Assembly: GCF_016429255.1 (NCBI RefSeq)
Contig: NZ_JAELUG010000028.1
Span: 1-58,736 of the forward strand
Origin: Rhizobium sp. ASV8
Lineage (GTDB): Bacteria; Pseudomonadota; Alphaproteobacteria; Rhizobiales; Rhizobiaceae
Direction: 5' to 3'
DNA length: 58,736 nucleotides
Shown: positions 8,815 through 17,123 of the stretch, in pieces
Layout: each line of letters starts with the position of its first letter
How positions within the stretch are numbered: position 1 is the first letter of the stretch
Notes under the pieces: generated by a model
What the model was told of the DNA's origin: nothing
The model's input: only the letters and a program-made list of their open reading frames with translations
Database searches by the model: none
Program-made: the position numbers and the translations under genes

Positions 8815-10233
8815 TTACCGACGTTTTTTGCGCCAAGGCGCATTCTTCTGCCAGTCGCCCGCCATGATGCTTCCGTAGGGGATCACCTCATCGACCACTT
8901 CGGCAAGGCCGTAATGTTCGATCTGCGCGCGCACGTTGGCGGCGCTCTTGTAGGCACTCGGTAGCTCCGACACATCGGCGAAGCCGGAGAAGAAGCGAAC
9001 ATCGAGACTGCTTGTCTCCTCCTCCAGAATTGCTGCGATGTTGTTCGGGCTGAGCCCACGCGAATCTGCCCCATATTCCGCCGACAACTGCCGCATATGC
9101 GCACTACGCGATATGTTGCGGCCGGCGCCATGTGGCGAGAAACCAAGCCCGTGAGCGGCGTTCGTTCCGCGAACGATCAGCACCGGTTCCGCCATGTTGA
9201 GCGGAATGATGGTGAGACCAGTCGCGTCGTGTGCCCAGTTGTCGAACGCAGGGGTCGCGCCCTTTCCATGATAGAACAGCCCGTCCGACTTCCGGAAAAC
9301 GAAGTTATGTTCGTTCCAGAAGCGATCGGAGACCTTGGCCGAAAGCTTTTCCGCCGCCATGTCGTGAAGGACATAGTGGTTTTCCTTCGTCCACTGACGG
9401 ATCGTCTGCAGCGCCGACCAATAGAGGTCGCCCTCCTCGGTATCAGCCGGAATCCAGGCATTCTCGCGATGGGTCTCCGGCGAGATCTGCTCGCGGAACC
9501 GATTGGCGACCTTCATGCCCTTGTCGTAGAGCCTCGCACCCGGAGCTCGTGATCCATGATGCGTGACAAGCGCCGTTTCGCCGGTCGACTTCATCGTTCC
9601 GACATAGGCGAAATGATTTCCGTCGCCCTGGGTCGCGAAGTGTTCGATGCTAGCACTCAACGCTCCGTCGCGCAGATAGGGGTTCTGTTCAAAAGCCGAT
9701 AGTGTCGCTTCGGACGGCTTGAACTGTCCGCCGCGCGGGCGGCCGCCCGGACCGAAATGCGTCACGGCATGCACTGCGTCCAGCAGCGTTCTCGGATCGA
9801 CGCCCGGAAAAATCGAGATCGCCATCGAGCAGCAGATATCGGCCGAATGCATGCCGGGATGAATCGCTTCGGAGGCGACCACACCGCCGACGGGGATTGT
9901 GCCGATCGGACCAGCAGGGCAAGCGTCCGGCATGATGGCCGCGGAACGGACAACCGGGGTGCGCACCAAAGCTCGCATCGTCGCGTTGACCTTTTCGATG
10001 TTGTCCTGCTCAAAGGTGTTTTCGGCGCGGATGTTCGAATAGATCTCAATATCGTTGTCGGCCCTGAGGGCGAGTGTCGGCCCAGGCTGGAAGGTCTTTG
10101 CCGCCTCCAGCGCATCCGTCATCGAACCGCCCTTGCCCAGTATCTCATTGGCAGCGTCAAGGGCTGGCCGAAACCATTTTCCCTGGCTCATGCCGGCATC
10201 GATCAAATCCTGTCCGCTCATTACCGTTGTCAT
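8815..10233 (-). CDS. rtcB: RtcB-family 3'-phosphate RNA ligase
   Basis: 472-aa RNA-splicing ligase that joins 2',3'-cyclic phosphate or 3'-phosphate RNA ends to 5'-OH ends using Mn and GTP. Active-site elements are all visible: ADICCS (Asp about 132, Cys about 135), DGNHF (Asn 206, His 207), THHGSR (225-230), NEHNFV (His 309) and PHGAGR with the guanylylated His (about 368). The usual DINCG reads DICCS and SHGAGR reads PHGAGR, a divergent subgroup. Start chosen at MTTVMSGQDL because AGGAAAG precedes it; an in-frame ATG 63 bp upstream lacks this. Divergent from rtcR; no rtcA is in the window. Confidence 0.92.
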   Translation of the reverse strand: MTTVMSGQDLIDAGMSQGKWFRPALDAANEILGKGGSMTDALEAAKTFQPGPTLALRADNDIEIYSNIRAENTFEQDNIEKVNATMRALVRTPVVRSAAIMPDACPAGPIGTIPVGGVVASEAIHPGMHSADICCSMAISIFPGVDPRTLLDAVHAVTHFGPGGRPRGGQFKPSEATLSAFEQNPYLRDGALSASIEHFATQGDGNHFAYVGTMKSTGETALVTHHGSRAPGARLYDKGMKVANRFREQISPETHRENAWIPADTEEGDLYWSALQTIRQWTKENHYVLHDMAAEKLSAKVSDRFWNEHNFVFRKSDGLFYHGKGATPAFDNWAHDATGLTIIPLNMAEPVLIVRGTNAAHGLGFSPHGAGRNISRSAHMRQLSAEYGADSRGLSPNNIAAILEEETSSLDVRFFSGFADVSELPSAYKSAANVRAQIEHYGLAEVVDEVIPYGSIMAGDWQKNAPWRKKRR

Positions 10234-10346
10234 TGTCTTTCCTGCGTCTGCAGTCCTTCTGTTGAGTTGCTTCCTTTCACACCGCTTGGGCGACAAACTT
10301 GCAGGGACCGCGATAGTTGCTCTCTGCCGGTTCGTGCCTGATACAT

Positions 10347-10363
10347 TTCAAGTGGCGTGCCAG
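10347..10363 (-). promoter_or_regulatory. Sigma-54 (-24/-12) promoter for rtcB
   Basis: Read on the minus strand, CTGGCACGCCACTTGAA matches the RpoN consensus YTGGCACG-N4-TTGCW except for A instead of C in the -12 GC. It lies about 115 nt before the rtcB start, and the adjacent divergent gene encodes a sigma-54 activator, which makes the site credible. Two similar AT-rich blocks at about 10418-10465 (TTGCGAAAATATTT and TTGCAAAATTTAG) might be activator sites. Confidence 0.72.
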
Positions 10364-10521
10364 TTTGATCGAGCGAGCGTGAGGTAAGCGAATAAATCTC
10401 TTATCCATCTGTTTTAATTGCGAAAATATTTCAGTTGAATGCATTGAGGTCTGTGGTTGCAAAATTTAGCCTCTGGAGATTATTATTATTTCATATAGGA
10501 CTTTATAAAATTGGATAGGTC

Positions 10522-12126
10522 ATGAAGCGACGGGTTGCCATCAGCATATTGGGAACAACCCTCGATGCGGGGAAATGGGACAATCGCTGGAGTCGTTGGC
10601 GTCCCACCGTCGCGCTTTGCCAACAACCGAGCCTCTTTGTCGATCGGCTGGAGTTGATCCACGACGATCACGCGCAGTCCCTCAGCCATCGGATCACGAG
10701 TGACATAGGAACAGTGTCTCCGGCGACGGAGGTGCGCAGCAATATCATTAACTTCCGCGATCCCTGGGATTTTTCAGAGGTCTACACAAATCTCAGAGAC
10801 TTTGCGCGCAGCTATAGCTTTGACCCGGACACGGAAGACTATCTCGTCAACATAACGACCGGTACCCATGTGGCGCAGATCTGCTGGTTCCTGCTGACCG
10901 AGGCCCGCATTATCCCTGGCCGCCTGTTGCAGCTGTCACCGCCGCGCGATCGAGAGGTTGAGCAGGATTTTGTCGGCACGTACCGGATTATCGACCTGGA
11001 TCTTTCTCGATACGATGAGATTGCCAAGCGCTTCGCTTCCGAGCGCGAAGACGCGGCTTCCTTCCTTAAATCAGGCATATCGACCCGCAATTTCGCGTTC
11101 AACAAGATGATTGGCGAGATCGAGAGGGTGGTGATCCGGTCCGCTGCACCCGTCCTCCTGACCGGTCCAACTGGCGCCGGCAAGTCACAGCTTGCCCGGC
11201 GAATATACGAATTGAAGAAAAATCAGCGGAAAATCAGTGGGCCTTTCGTCGAGGTCAATTGCGCAACATTACGTGGCGACCAAGCGATGTCCGCGCTGTT
11301 CGGCCATGTGAAGGGCGCCTTCACCGGCGCTGCCGGCGAGCGAGCTGGCCTACTCAAGTCTGCCGACAAGGGTGTGTTGTTCCTTGATGAGATTGGCGAG
11401 CTCGGCCTCGATGAGCAGGCCATGTGCCTTCGTGCAATCGAGGAGAAGAGATTTTTGCCAGTAGGGGCCGACCGCGAAGCGTCCGCAGACTTTCAATTGC
11501 TCGCCGGAACAAACCGAGATCTCGGCGAGGATGTTCGCAAGGGACGGTTCCGCGAGGATCTCTATGCCCGGCTCAATCTCTGGACGTTCCGGCTACCGGC
11601 TCTTCGAGAGCGCAGGGAGGACATAGAGCCCAATCTCGATTTCGAACTCAGGCGCTATCTGGAGAGGGAAGGTGAAAACATAACCTTCAACAAGGAAGCT
11701 CGTGAACGCTACCTGACGTTTGCCACCGGTCCACAGGCTGTCTGGAGCGCTAATTTTCGGGATCTGTCCGCCTCAGTGACACGCATGGCGACACTCGCGC
11801 CCCACGGACGCATCACGACAGAGGTCGTTGATGATGAAGTCCTGCGCTTGAACGCCTTTTGGCGCCGCGCGACCGATGATGATGGAACCGGTACGATTAT
11901 TGAAGACCTGTTGGGTGCAGAAGCGGCCGCCCGCCTCGATCGTTTCGATGCGGTGCAGCTTGCGACAGTGCTTCGCACCTGCCGCGAGCATGCGACGGCC
12001 AGCTCTGCGGGCAGAGCCTTGTTTGCGATTTCACGCCAGGAAAAGAAAAGCAGCAATGACGCGGATCGTTTGACGAAATATCTCGCCCGCTTCGGCATTC
12101 GATTTGAGGACGTCAAACAACCATGA
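10522..12126 (+). CDS. rtcR: RtcR, CARF-domain sigma-54 activator of RNA repair
   Basis: 534-aa bacterial enhancer-binding protein. The N-terminal about 165 residues form the CARF-like ligand domain of RtcR (ILGTTLDAGK start; YLVNITTGTHVAQICWFLL near 107-125). The sigma-54 AAA+ domain has Walker A GPTGAGKS (215-222), the sigma-54-contacting GAFTGA loop (265-270) and Walker B VLFLDEIGE (285-293). The C-terminal 80 residues are a helical DNA-binding region of the RtcR type. CARF domains bind cyclic nucleotides or RNA-end ligands. RtcR in enterobacteria is relieved of autoinhibition by a ligand from damaged RNA. It is divergent from rtcB, its expected target. Confidence 0.93.
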   Translation: MKRRVAISILGTTLDAGKWDNRWSRWRPTVALCQQPSLFVDRLELIHDDHAQSLSHRITSDIGTVSPATEVRSNIINFRDPWDFSEVYTNLRDFARSYSFDPDTEDYLVNITTGTHVAQICWFLLTEARIIPGRLLQLSPPRDREVEQDFVGTYRIIDLDLSRYDEIAKRFASEREDAASFLKSGISTRNFAFNKMIGEIERVVIRSAAPVLLTGPTGAGKSQLARRIYELKKNQRKISGPFVEVNCATLRGDQAMSALFGHVKGAFTGAAGERAGLLKSADKGVLFLDEIGELGLDEQAMCLRAIEEKRFLPVGADREASADFQLLAGTNRDLGEDVRKGRFREDLYARLNLWTFRLPALRERREDIEPNLDFELRRYLEREGENITFNKEARERYLTFATGPQAVWSANFRDLSASVTRMATLAPHGRITTEVVDDEVLRLNAFWRRATDDDGTGTIIEDLLGAEAAARLDRFDAVQLATVLRTCREHATASSAGRALFAISRQEKKSSNDADRLTKYLARFGIRFEDVKQP

Positions 12127-12325
12127 GGGTGGCAGACTCGGCTTCGATCTAAAACGACGAAAGACGAGTTTCACAGGCCACTCTAAAACGTGTCATTCTC
12201 AAAGCGATAGCGGGCCTATGGGCTGTTTGAAATGTCGAGCCGACGGCGCCTATACCTTCAAGGCCGCCAAAGATCGAATCGCCATAATTTCGACTGTTTA
12301 GCGAGACGGGTTTCCGGCGAGTGCC

Positions 12326-13312
12326 CTAGGCATGCGCGCGACGCAACTCAGTCGGCGACTGACCGTAAAGCCGGCGGAACAGTCGCGCAAAATGGGAAGC
12401 GCTGTCAAAGCCCACCTCCAATGCGATTTCGATGAGAGGCGCCTTCGTTTGCAGGACCATCTGCCGGGCGCGTTCCATGCGAATGCGTTTGTAGACAATT
12501 CCGGGAGACGTTTTCATTTCCTCCATGAACAACCGTTCGAGCTGTCGCCGCGACAACCCGACGGATGCGGCAAGGTTTTCCGTCGGCACCACATCTTCGG
12601 TATGCCTTTCCATCGTTATCAACACGGCCTTGAGGCGCGGATCCTGGCATTGGATGTCAAGCGGCTTGCGTGGCTGTATGTCCAGTCCGGATCGTGCCCG
12701 CTCGATCTGCAGCACCTCCAAAGCGTTCCGCTCCGCGTCCCTGCTGATGTGTCGCCGGACCAGAAAAGCAGCCATGTCAGCCGCTGTGCTACCGCCGGCG
12801 CAGGAGCCGCGGTTCCGATCAAGGTTGAACAGGCGGTCCGAGCGAACCGGATGGCCTGGGAACTGCTCCCGATATGCCTGATAGTGCAGCCAGCTGACGC
12901 AGGTTTGATGCGATTTCATAAGCCCCAATCGGGCCAGAATAAATGTGCCGGTACAGAGCCCGATCAGCGGCACCTTTTGCGCTGCGGCTTTCTTCAGATA
13001 GTCCGAAGTTTGGTCGTCGATGGTGACATCGGAGTTCAGGAGCCCGCCAACGACGACGATGTAATGGAATTCGTGCGGGTCGATAAAATCCGAAGTCGGC
13101 GCGACCTGCACACCGCAGCTCGAGGTAATGAGATGCCGGGTGCTGCCCAATACCTGCCAGTCGGCCAGAATCCGGCCGGATTTGTCGGCCTCGTCGCTTG
13201 CCAATCTCAGCGTATCGACGAACAGCGCGAAGGCAGAAAGAGTAAATGATCGCGCAAGGACGAACCCGACTTTCAGGGGACTATGTCTAGTTTCATCTTT
13301 GACGGATTTCAT
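12326..13312 (-). CDS. GlxA-type AraC-family regulator with DJ-1/PfpI domain
   Basis: About 328 aa from the ATG giving MKSVKDETRH. Residues about 15-190 form a DJ-1/PfpI (class-I amidotransferase-like) sensory domain, with the nucleophile-elbow region VPLIGLCTGTFILA. The C-terminal about 100 residues hold two AraC helix-turn-helix motifs (ENLAASVGLSRRQLERLF; IEIALEVGFDSASHFARLF). Members of this class control carnitine, glycine betaine, arginine or hydroxyproline catabolism. The open frame extends 219 bp further upstream, but that part has no family similarity and covers a decayed proline-racemase-like gene end, so I reject the longer start. Confidence 0.85.
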   Translation of the reverse strand: MKSVKDETRHSPLKVGFVLARSFTLSAFALFVDTLRLASDEADKSGRILADWQVLGSTRHLITSSCGVQVAPTSDFIDPHEFHYIVVVGGLLNSDVTIDDQTSDYLKKAAAQKVPLIGLCTGTFILARLGLMKSHQTCVSWLHYQAYREQFPGHPVRSDRLFNLDRNRGSCAGGSTAADMAAFLVRRHISRDAERNALEVLQIERARSGLDIQPRKPLDIQCQDPRLKAVLITMERHTEDVVPTENLAASVGLSRRQLERLFMEEMKTSPGIVYKRIRMERARQMVLQTKAPLIEIALEVGFDSASHFARLFRRLYGQSPTELRRAHA

Positions 13313-13338
13313 AAAACGCCTCGCCCGGCCAAGCTCTT

Positions 13339-13449
13339 CTATTTTATCTGGAAACCATAAGCCAAGGGATCGCGATCGTCGACGAAGATTGTGTTGTGCC
13401 CGCTGATCCGTGCCCGGCCCCAACGCTCTGGGCAACACGTTCCTTGAGG
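13339..13449 (-). pseudogene. C-terminal fragment of a proline racemase / hydroxyproline epimerase-like gene
   Basis: A 36-codon minus-strand frame reads ERWGRARISG, then HNTIFVDDRD, then PLAYGFQIK and a stop. The G-x-A-x-I-[ST]-G ... D-x-x-DP-x-x-x-GF pattern is the C-terminal signature of proline racemase-family proteins. The frame breaks upstream and nothing else of the enzyme remains. Its location directly upstream of the GlxA-type regulator suggests that regulator once served a proline or hydroxyproline gene. Confidence 0.45.
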
Positions 13450-13533
13450 CCGTTGCTGCAAACCTTGACGGCAGCTGCCTTGAAACATTGCCTCCTGCCT
13501 GATGCTTGCGGGTAGGGAGGCAATGAGACAAGA

Positions 13534-14469
13534 TCAGCTGTAGGCAGAAACCAACCGTGTCACCTCAGATCGCATCCATCGATTGGCAGGATCATTATCG
13601 CGCGCGACGGACCAAACCATTGATATTGGGCTCACCGTTAAATCCAGAGGAGCATCTGCCGTTGCGAGGCCAAACAGGCCTGCGTATCGCTTGATGATCC
13701 TCGTCGGCAGGGTCGCGATTAAAGGTGCCTCCAGGACAGCGGTCAGCACAGTCAAAAACTCCGGCGCGGCCACAGATACATCGAGCCGGACATTTATGCG
13801 CTTCAGTGCATCGTCAATGCAGCCTTCGATGGCATCCTTTTGCGAAACCAGCGCGTGCTTCAACCCAATATAGGTGTCGCGATCCAATTTCCTGGGAAGG
13901 TGAAGAAGGTTCGGGTTGTAGCAACACATCAGTGACTGCTCAAATAAAACGCTCCGTCGATGCCTGTTGTTGCCGTCGTCGTAGCAGCCGACGCCAAGAT
14001 CAATGACGTTATCGTCGAGAAGCTTGTGAACCAGCTGCGGATCGGCTGAGCGGGCAAGCACCCTGATACCGGGGGCCGTCTCGTTTAACATGGCGGCAAG
14101 ACGTGGCACGAGCAGCACTTCCAGCTCACTGGAAAAGCCGATGCGGAAGATTTGCTCTGCTCGATCGGGTTCAAAGGTCGTGGGAGTTACGATTGCCTGC
14201 TGCGTGCGGCTAAGTATTTGCTCTACGGCATCGGCAAAATTGAGCGCCCGATGGGTCGGTTGCATGACCTGACCGACGCGAACGAATAGCTCATCCTGGA
14301 GCAACGTCCGCAAAGTCGCGAGATTGTGGCTCATGGCAGGCTGCTGGATCTTCAGCCGAACGGCAGCCTTTGTCACGCTCCGCTCCTTCATGAGCGCATC
14401 GAAGGCGACAAGCAGGTTTAGGTCGAAAGACCATAAATTGAAATGATCGATGGAGGCAATTTCATTCAT
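13534..14469 (-). CDS. LysR-family regulator (NodD/NahR-like), divergent from hydrolase operon
   Basis: About 311 aa from MNEIASIDHF; a GTG eight codons earlier is an alternative start. The N-terminal winged helix contains LNLLVAFDALMKERSVTKAA and IQQPAMSHNLATLR, of the NodD/NahR/SyrM-type subgroup that responds to aromatic or flavonoid-like ligands. The substrate-binding domain is complete. The 91-bp gap to the metallo-hydrolase gene includes TGTCC-N9-GGACA (14500-14518), a candidate LysR box. It is the likely regulator of the two hydrolases. Confidence 0.88.
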   Translation of the reverse strand: MNEIASIDHFNLWSFDLNLLVAFDALMKERSVTKAAVRLKIQQPAMSHNLATLRTLLQDELFVRVGQVMQPTHRALNFADAVEQILSRTQQAIVTPTTFEPDRAEQIFRIGFSSELEVLLVPRLAAMLNETAPGIRVLARSADPQLVHKLLDDNVIDLGVGCYDDGNNRHRRSVLFEQSLMCCYNPNLLHLPRKLDRDTYIGLKHALVSQKDAIEGCIDDALKRINVRLDVSVAAPEFLTVLTAVLEAPLIATLPTRIIKRYAGLFGLATADAPLDLTVSPISMVWSVARDNDPANRWMRSEVTRLVSAYS

Positions 14470-14560
14470 CGATTTGATCGTTACATGAAGCACGCCTATT
14501 GTCCATAGCCGTCGGACAGCGCTGCCCGCGGCTTCAGTTCAATTCAATAGGGGACGTTCC

Positions 14561-15454
14561 ATGAGCGATCTTGGGAAAGAGTATCATATTGCCGGCGCGA
14601 CGGTGAGGAAGGTGCAGGAGCAATACCTGCATCATGTTCCACCTTCCTTCCTGTATCCAACTGCCAAATCCGAAGAGATCAAGGCGCTGGAGCCAGCTCT
14701 GGCATTGGTCGATATGGACGAGGACCGAGATACCCTCGTCGTGAGCATCCATACCTGGCTCGTCAGGACGCCGGACCATGTCATCCTCATCGACACGGGC
14801 TCCGGTAACGATAAGGAACGGCCCAGCAATCCGATATTCCACCATCAGGCCATTCCATTTCTGGACAGGCTGCGTGATGCGGGCATTGAGCCGGAGGAGG
14901 TCGACTTCGTTGTCAACACGCATCTGCACGTCGATCACTCCGGCTGGAATACTGTGCTGCGAGATGGAAAATGGCTCCCCACATTCCAGAATGCTCGTTA
15001 CATCTTTCCGCGCGCCGAGCAGAAATACTACTCGTCGGTGGCCAGCCACAACGACGCCAATATGCACAGCCTCGGCGTCTACGAGGACAGTGTGCGGCCG
15101 GTGATCGAGGCTGGGCTTGCCGATTTCATCGACTGCACGGGCGGTCCTTTTCTGGATCGATTTACCTTCCTGCCAACCCCCGGGCACAGCGTCGGTCACA
15201 TGTCCGTTTTACTGGAATTGGACAATGAAGCGGCGATATTCGGCGGGGATGTCATGAACCATCCAGTCCAGGTGGGTCGTCCCGACCTCAACACCGTCTT
15301 TTGCGAGTTTCCGGACCAAGCCGTTCAGTCCAGGCGCCGCGTCCTTGAATTCGCGGTCAACAATCGCGCGACGTACTTCTCCACTCATTTCCCCGGCTCG
15401 TCTGCGGGTTACGTCACCCGTGAAGGCGAAAAATTCAGGTGGACCTATGCCTAG
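14561..15454 (+). CDS. Metallo-beta-lactamase-fold hydrolase (lactonase-like)
   Basis: 297-aa MBL-fold protein. The dinuclear zinc motif HLHVDH is at about 121-126 and follows IDTGSG. TPGHSVGHM (His about 208) supplies the next ligand, FGGDVMNHP (Asp about 228) the bridging ligand, and a final His lies in STHFPG. Overall order and size fit the AHL-lactonase / quinolone-lactonase branch, but the substrate cannot be read from sequence. No signal peptide, so cytoplasmic. It overlaps the next hydrolase gene by 8 bp and is divergent from a LysR gene, suggesting an inducible two-step hydrolysis pathway. Confidence 0.85.
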   Translation: MSDLGKEYHIAGATVRKVQEQYLHHVPPSFLYPTAKSEEIKALEPALALVDMDEDRDTLVVSIHTWLVRTPDHVILIDTGSGNDKERPSNPIFHHQAIPFLDRLRDAGIEPEEVDFVVNTHLHVDHSGWNTVLRDGKWLPTFQNARYIFPRAEQKYYSSVASHNDANMHSLGVYEDSVRPVIEAGLADFIDCTGGPFLDRFTFLPTPGHSVGHMSVLLELDNEAAIFGGDVMNHPVQVGRPDLNTVFCEFPDQAVQSRRRVLEFAVNNRATYFSTHFPGSSAGYVTREGEKFRWTYA

Positions 15455-16454
15455 AAACAAGCTCACATCTCGAGAATTCGACACAAACGAGATCCTGTTC
15501 GAAGAGCACTACATCGAGAGCGACACTGCTGGCATCAAGCTCTATGTCCGCAACAAGAGGCGGAAAGGCCATAAGGTCTTTCTTGCCGAAAAGACGATCG
15601 TGATGGTGCATGGGGCAACCTTCTCATCCGGAAGTCTTTATGACGTGCCTTTCAACGGGATGTCCTTCCTCGATTTCCTCGCCTATCAAGGTTTCGATGT
15701 CTTTGCGGTCGACGTTCGTGGCTATGGAAGATCCAGTCGTCCGGCCGAAATGCTGGTAGAGCCCGATCTTAATCCTCCCCATGTTGCCACCGACACCGGC
15801 GTCAGGGACTTTGCAACCGCCGTCGATTTCGTTCTGCGTTTTCGCGACCTCAAGGCTGTCAACATTTTCGCGATGTCGTGGGGCGGTACGGTCGCAGGGG
15901 CATATGCCGCATCGAATGGTGACAAGGTCGTAAAGCTCGCGCTTCTCGCGCCGCAATGGCTGAGCGACGTGCCCATTCCCATCGACCAGGGTGGCCCCTT
16001 GGATTCATATCGGCTGGTTCCTGTCCACGCAGCTCTCAATCGTTGGCTGGGTACTGCACCTGAATACGCCCGCGAACGTCTTGTTCCTGAAGGTTGGTTC
16101 GATCTCTGGGCACAATACACCCTTGCCGAAGAGACATCTAAGGTCGATCGGCAGCTAGGAAAGCTCCGTGCCACCAACGGGCCTATTCAGGATATTCGCA
16201 CCTATTGGCGAGCCCAGAATCCCTACTATCAGCCAGGCGGCATCCGCTCCCCGGTGTTGCTGCTGCACGGGGAATGGGACATTGATGTTCCGCTCGATTT
16301 GGCTCAGTCCTATTTCAGGCGGCTTACCGGCGCCGCTTACCGGCGATGGGTTGAAATCGGAGAGGCGACGCATCTGGCGCTGATGGAAAGCAACCGCATG
16401 CAGGTCTATTCCGAGATTGCCAGTTTCTTCGCAGAATCCTTCGAACCGGAATAA
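15447..16454 (+). CDS. Alpha/beta-fold hydrolase
   Basis: About 335 aa. The oxyanion-hole region is MVHGATFSSGS (53-63), and AVDVRGYGRSS precedes the nucleophile elbow AMSWGG (Ser about 144). The acid lies in LLHGEWDIDVP and the His in GEATHLALME. All triad positions are intact. Start set at the ATG overlapping the MBL gene stop; the open frame extends upstream only through the neighbouring gene. It could hydrolyse an ester, lactone or C-C bond; translational coupling to the MBL hydrolase suggests related substrates. Confidence 0.83.
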   Translation: MPRNKLTSREFDTNEILFEEHYIESDTAGIKLYVRNKRRKGHKVFLAEKTIVMVHGATFSSGSLYDVPFNGMSFLDFLAYQGFDVFAVDVRGYGRSSRPAEMLVEPDLNPPHVATDTGVRDFATAVDFVLRFRDLKAVNIFAMSWGGTVAGAYAASNGDKVVKLALLAPQWLSDVPIPIDQGGPLDSYRLVPVHAALNRWLGTAPEYARERLVPEGWFDLWAQYTLAEETSKVDRQLGKLRATNGPIQDIRTYWRAQNPYYQPGGIRSPVLLLHGEWDIDVPLDLAQSYFRRLTGAAYRRWVEIGEATHLALMESNRMQVYSEIASFFAESFEPE

Positions 16455-16468
16455 GATCTCAACAAAAA

Positions 16469-16492
16469 GGCTCGGGATCAGATTCCCGGGCC
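16469..16492 (+). terminator. Hairpin after the hydrolase operon
   Basis: GGCTCGGGA and TCCCGGGCC pair over 9 bp (one G-T) around a 6-nt loop, 14 bp after the stop codon. There is no clear T-tract, so it may be only a weak intrinsic terminator. Confidence 0.5.
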
Positions 16493-16593
16493 TGCTGCCT
16501 CGCCAGCCTGGCCGCGCAGTTCTACTTAGCTGTTACGGTCGACGGAGTTGTCACGTTGTCTAGCGACGAGTAGTCTTTGGCGCAGGCAATCTG

Positions 16594-16842
16594 CTATCGA
16601 CAGGCTGCGCCGGTGACTGCGTTCAGGTGCGCCATTGCACGAATGCAATGAATGTGGGGCACGGATCGTGTGTGACTTGGGGTGACTAAGAGACTTCGAG
16701 CCGCAGCAAGGATCGGGATGAACCGCTGCAAGCTGCCGGATGCTCGGAAACCCTGTGTCGAAGGTTCTTCTTTTAGCAGGGGCATATGAGCATTTTCCAC
16801 TCTGTTGTTGAGACCCTTGTGAGAACGGTGCTCGACAGAGCC
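16594..16842 (-). pseudogene. IS6-family transposase C-terminal fragment
   Basis: The minus-strand frame reads VEHRSHKGLNNRVENAHMP, then GFRASGSLQRF. These are hallmark C-terminal blocks of IS6/IS26-like DDE transposases (typically HKGLNNRAENSH...MQGFRS..GLQRF). The N-terminal domain and the first two catalytic acids are missing, and no terminal inverted repeats are apparent. It is a dead remnant of an insertion sequence. Confidence 0.82.
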
Positions 16843-16914
16843 GGATCAGCCCTTGGTATTCACGACCCCTTTCAGCCCAACCCTTTCATGCGGCAAGCCA
16901 GACCGTTCAGGTGA

Positions 16915-17066
16915 CATGCCCTTTCCGCGCCGAACGTCAATGCTGCGCTCGCTGACTTGGAGCGATCGGGGATTATCGAGGAGGTGATAGGTCGCCGGCG
17001 TGGCCCGCTTTCAGCTACCGCAGATATCTCGCAATCCCAAGCGAAGGCACTGATCCGCTGCTACGT
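16915..17066 (+). pseudogene. Fic-domain protein C-terminal remnant, frameshifted
   Basis: Plus-strand reading gives VNAALADLERSGIIEEVIGR, followed by RRGP. After a +1 shift it continues FSYRRYLAIPSEGTDPL. This is the winged-helix tail of Fic/DUF4172 AMPylator-like proteins (typical end: LGIV.E.TG.RRGR.FSY..YL.ILSEGTEPL). The catalytic HPFxxGNGR motif is absent. The fragment abuts the IS6 debris. Confidence 0.7.
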
Positions 17067-17123
17067 GACCATATGACCCGTCGCCCGTTCGAACCCGTTC
17101 AAGAGCGCTATGGGTGGGGATTA

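Noticed and set aside
13313..13531. N-terminal 73-residue extension of the GlxA-type regulator
   Set aside because: The extra residues are Arg-rich and non-homologous, and another frame of the same DNA encodes a recognisable proline-racemase-like end; the family start fits MKSVKDETRH.
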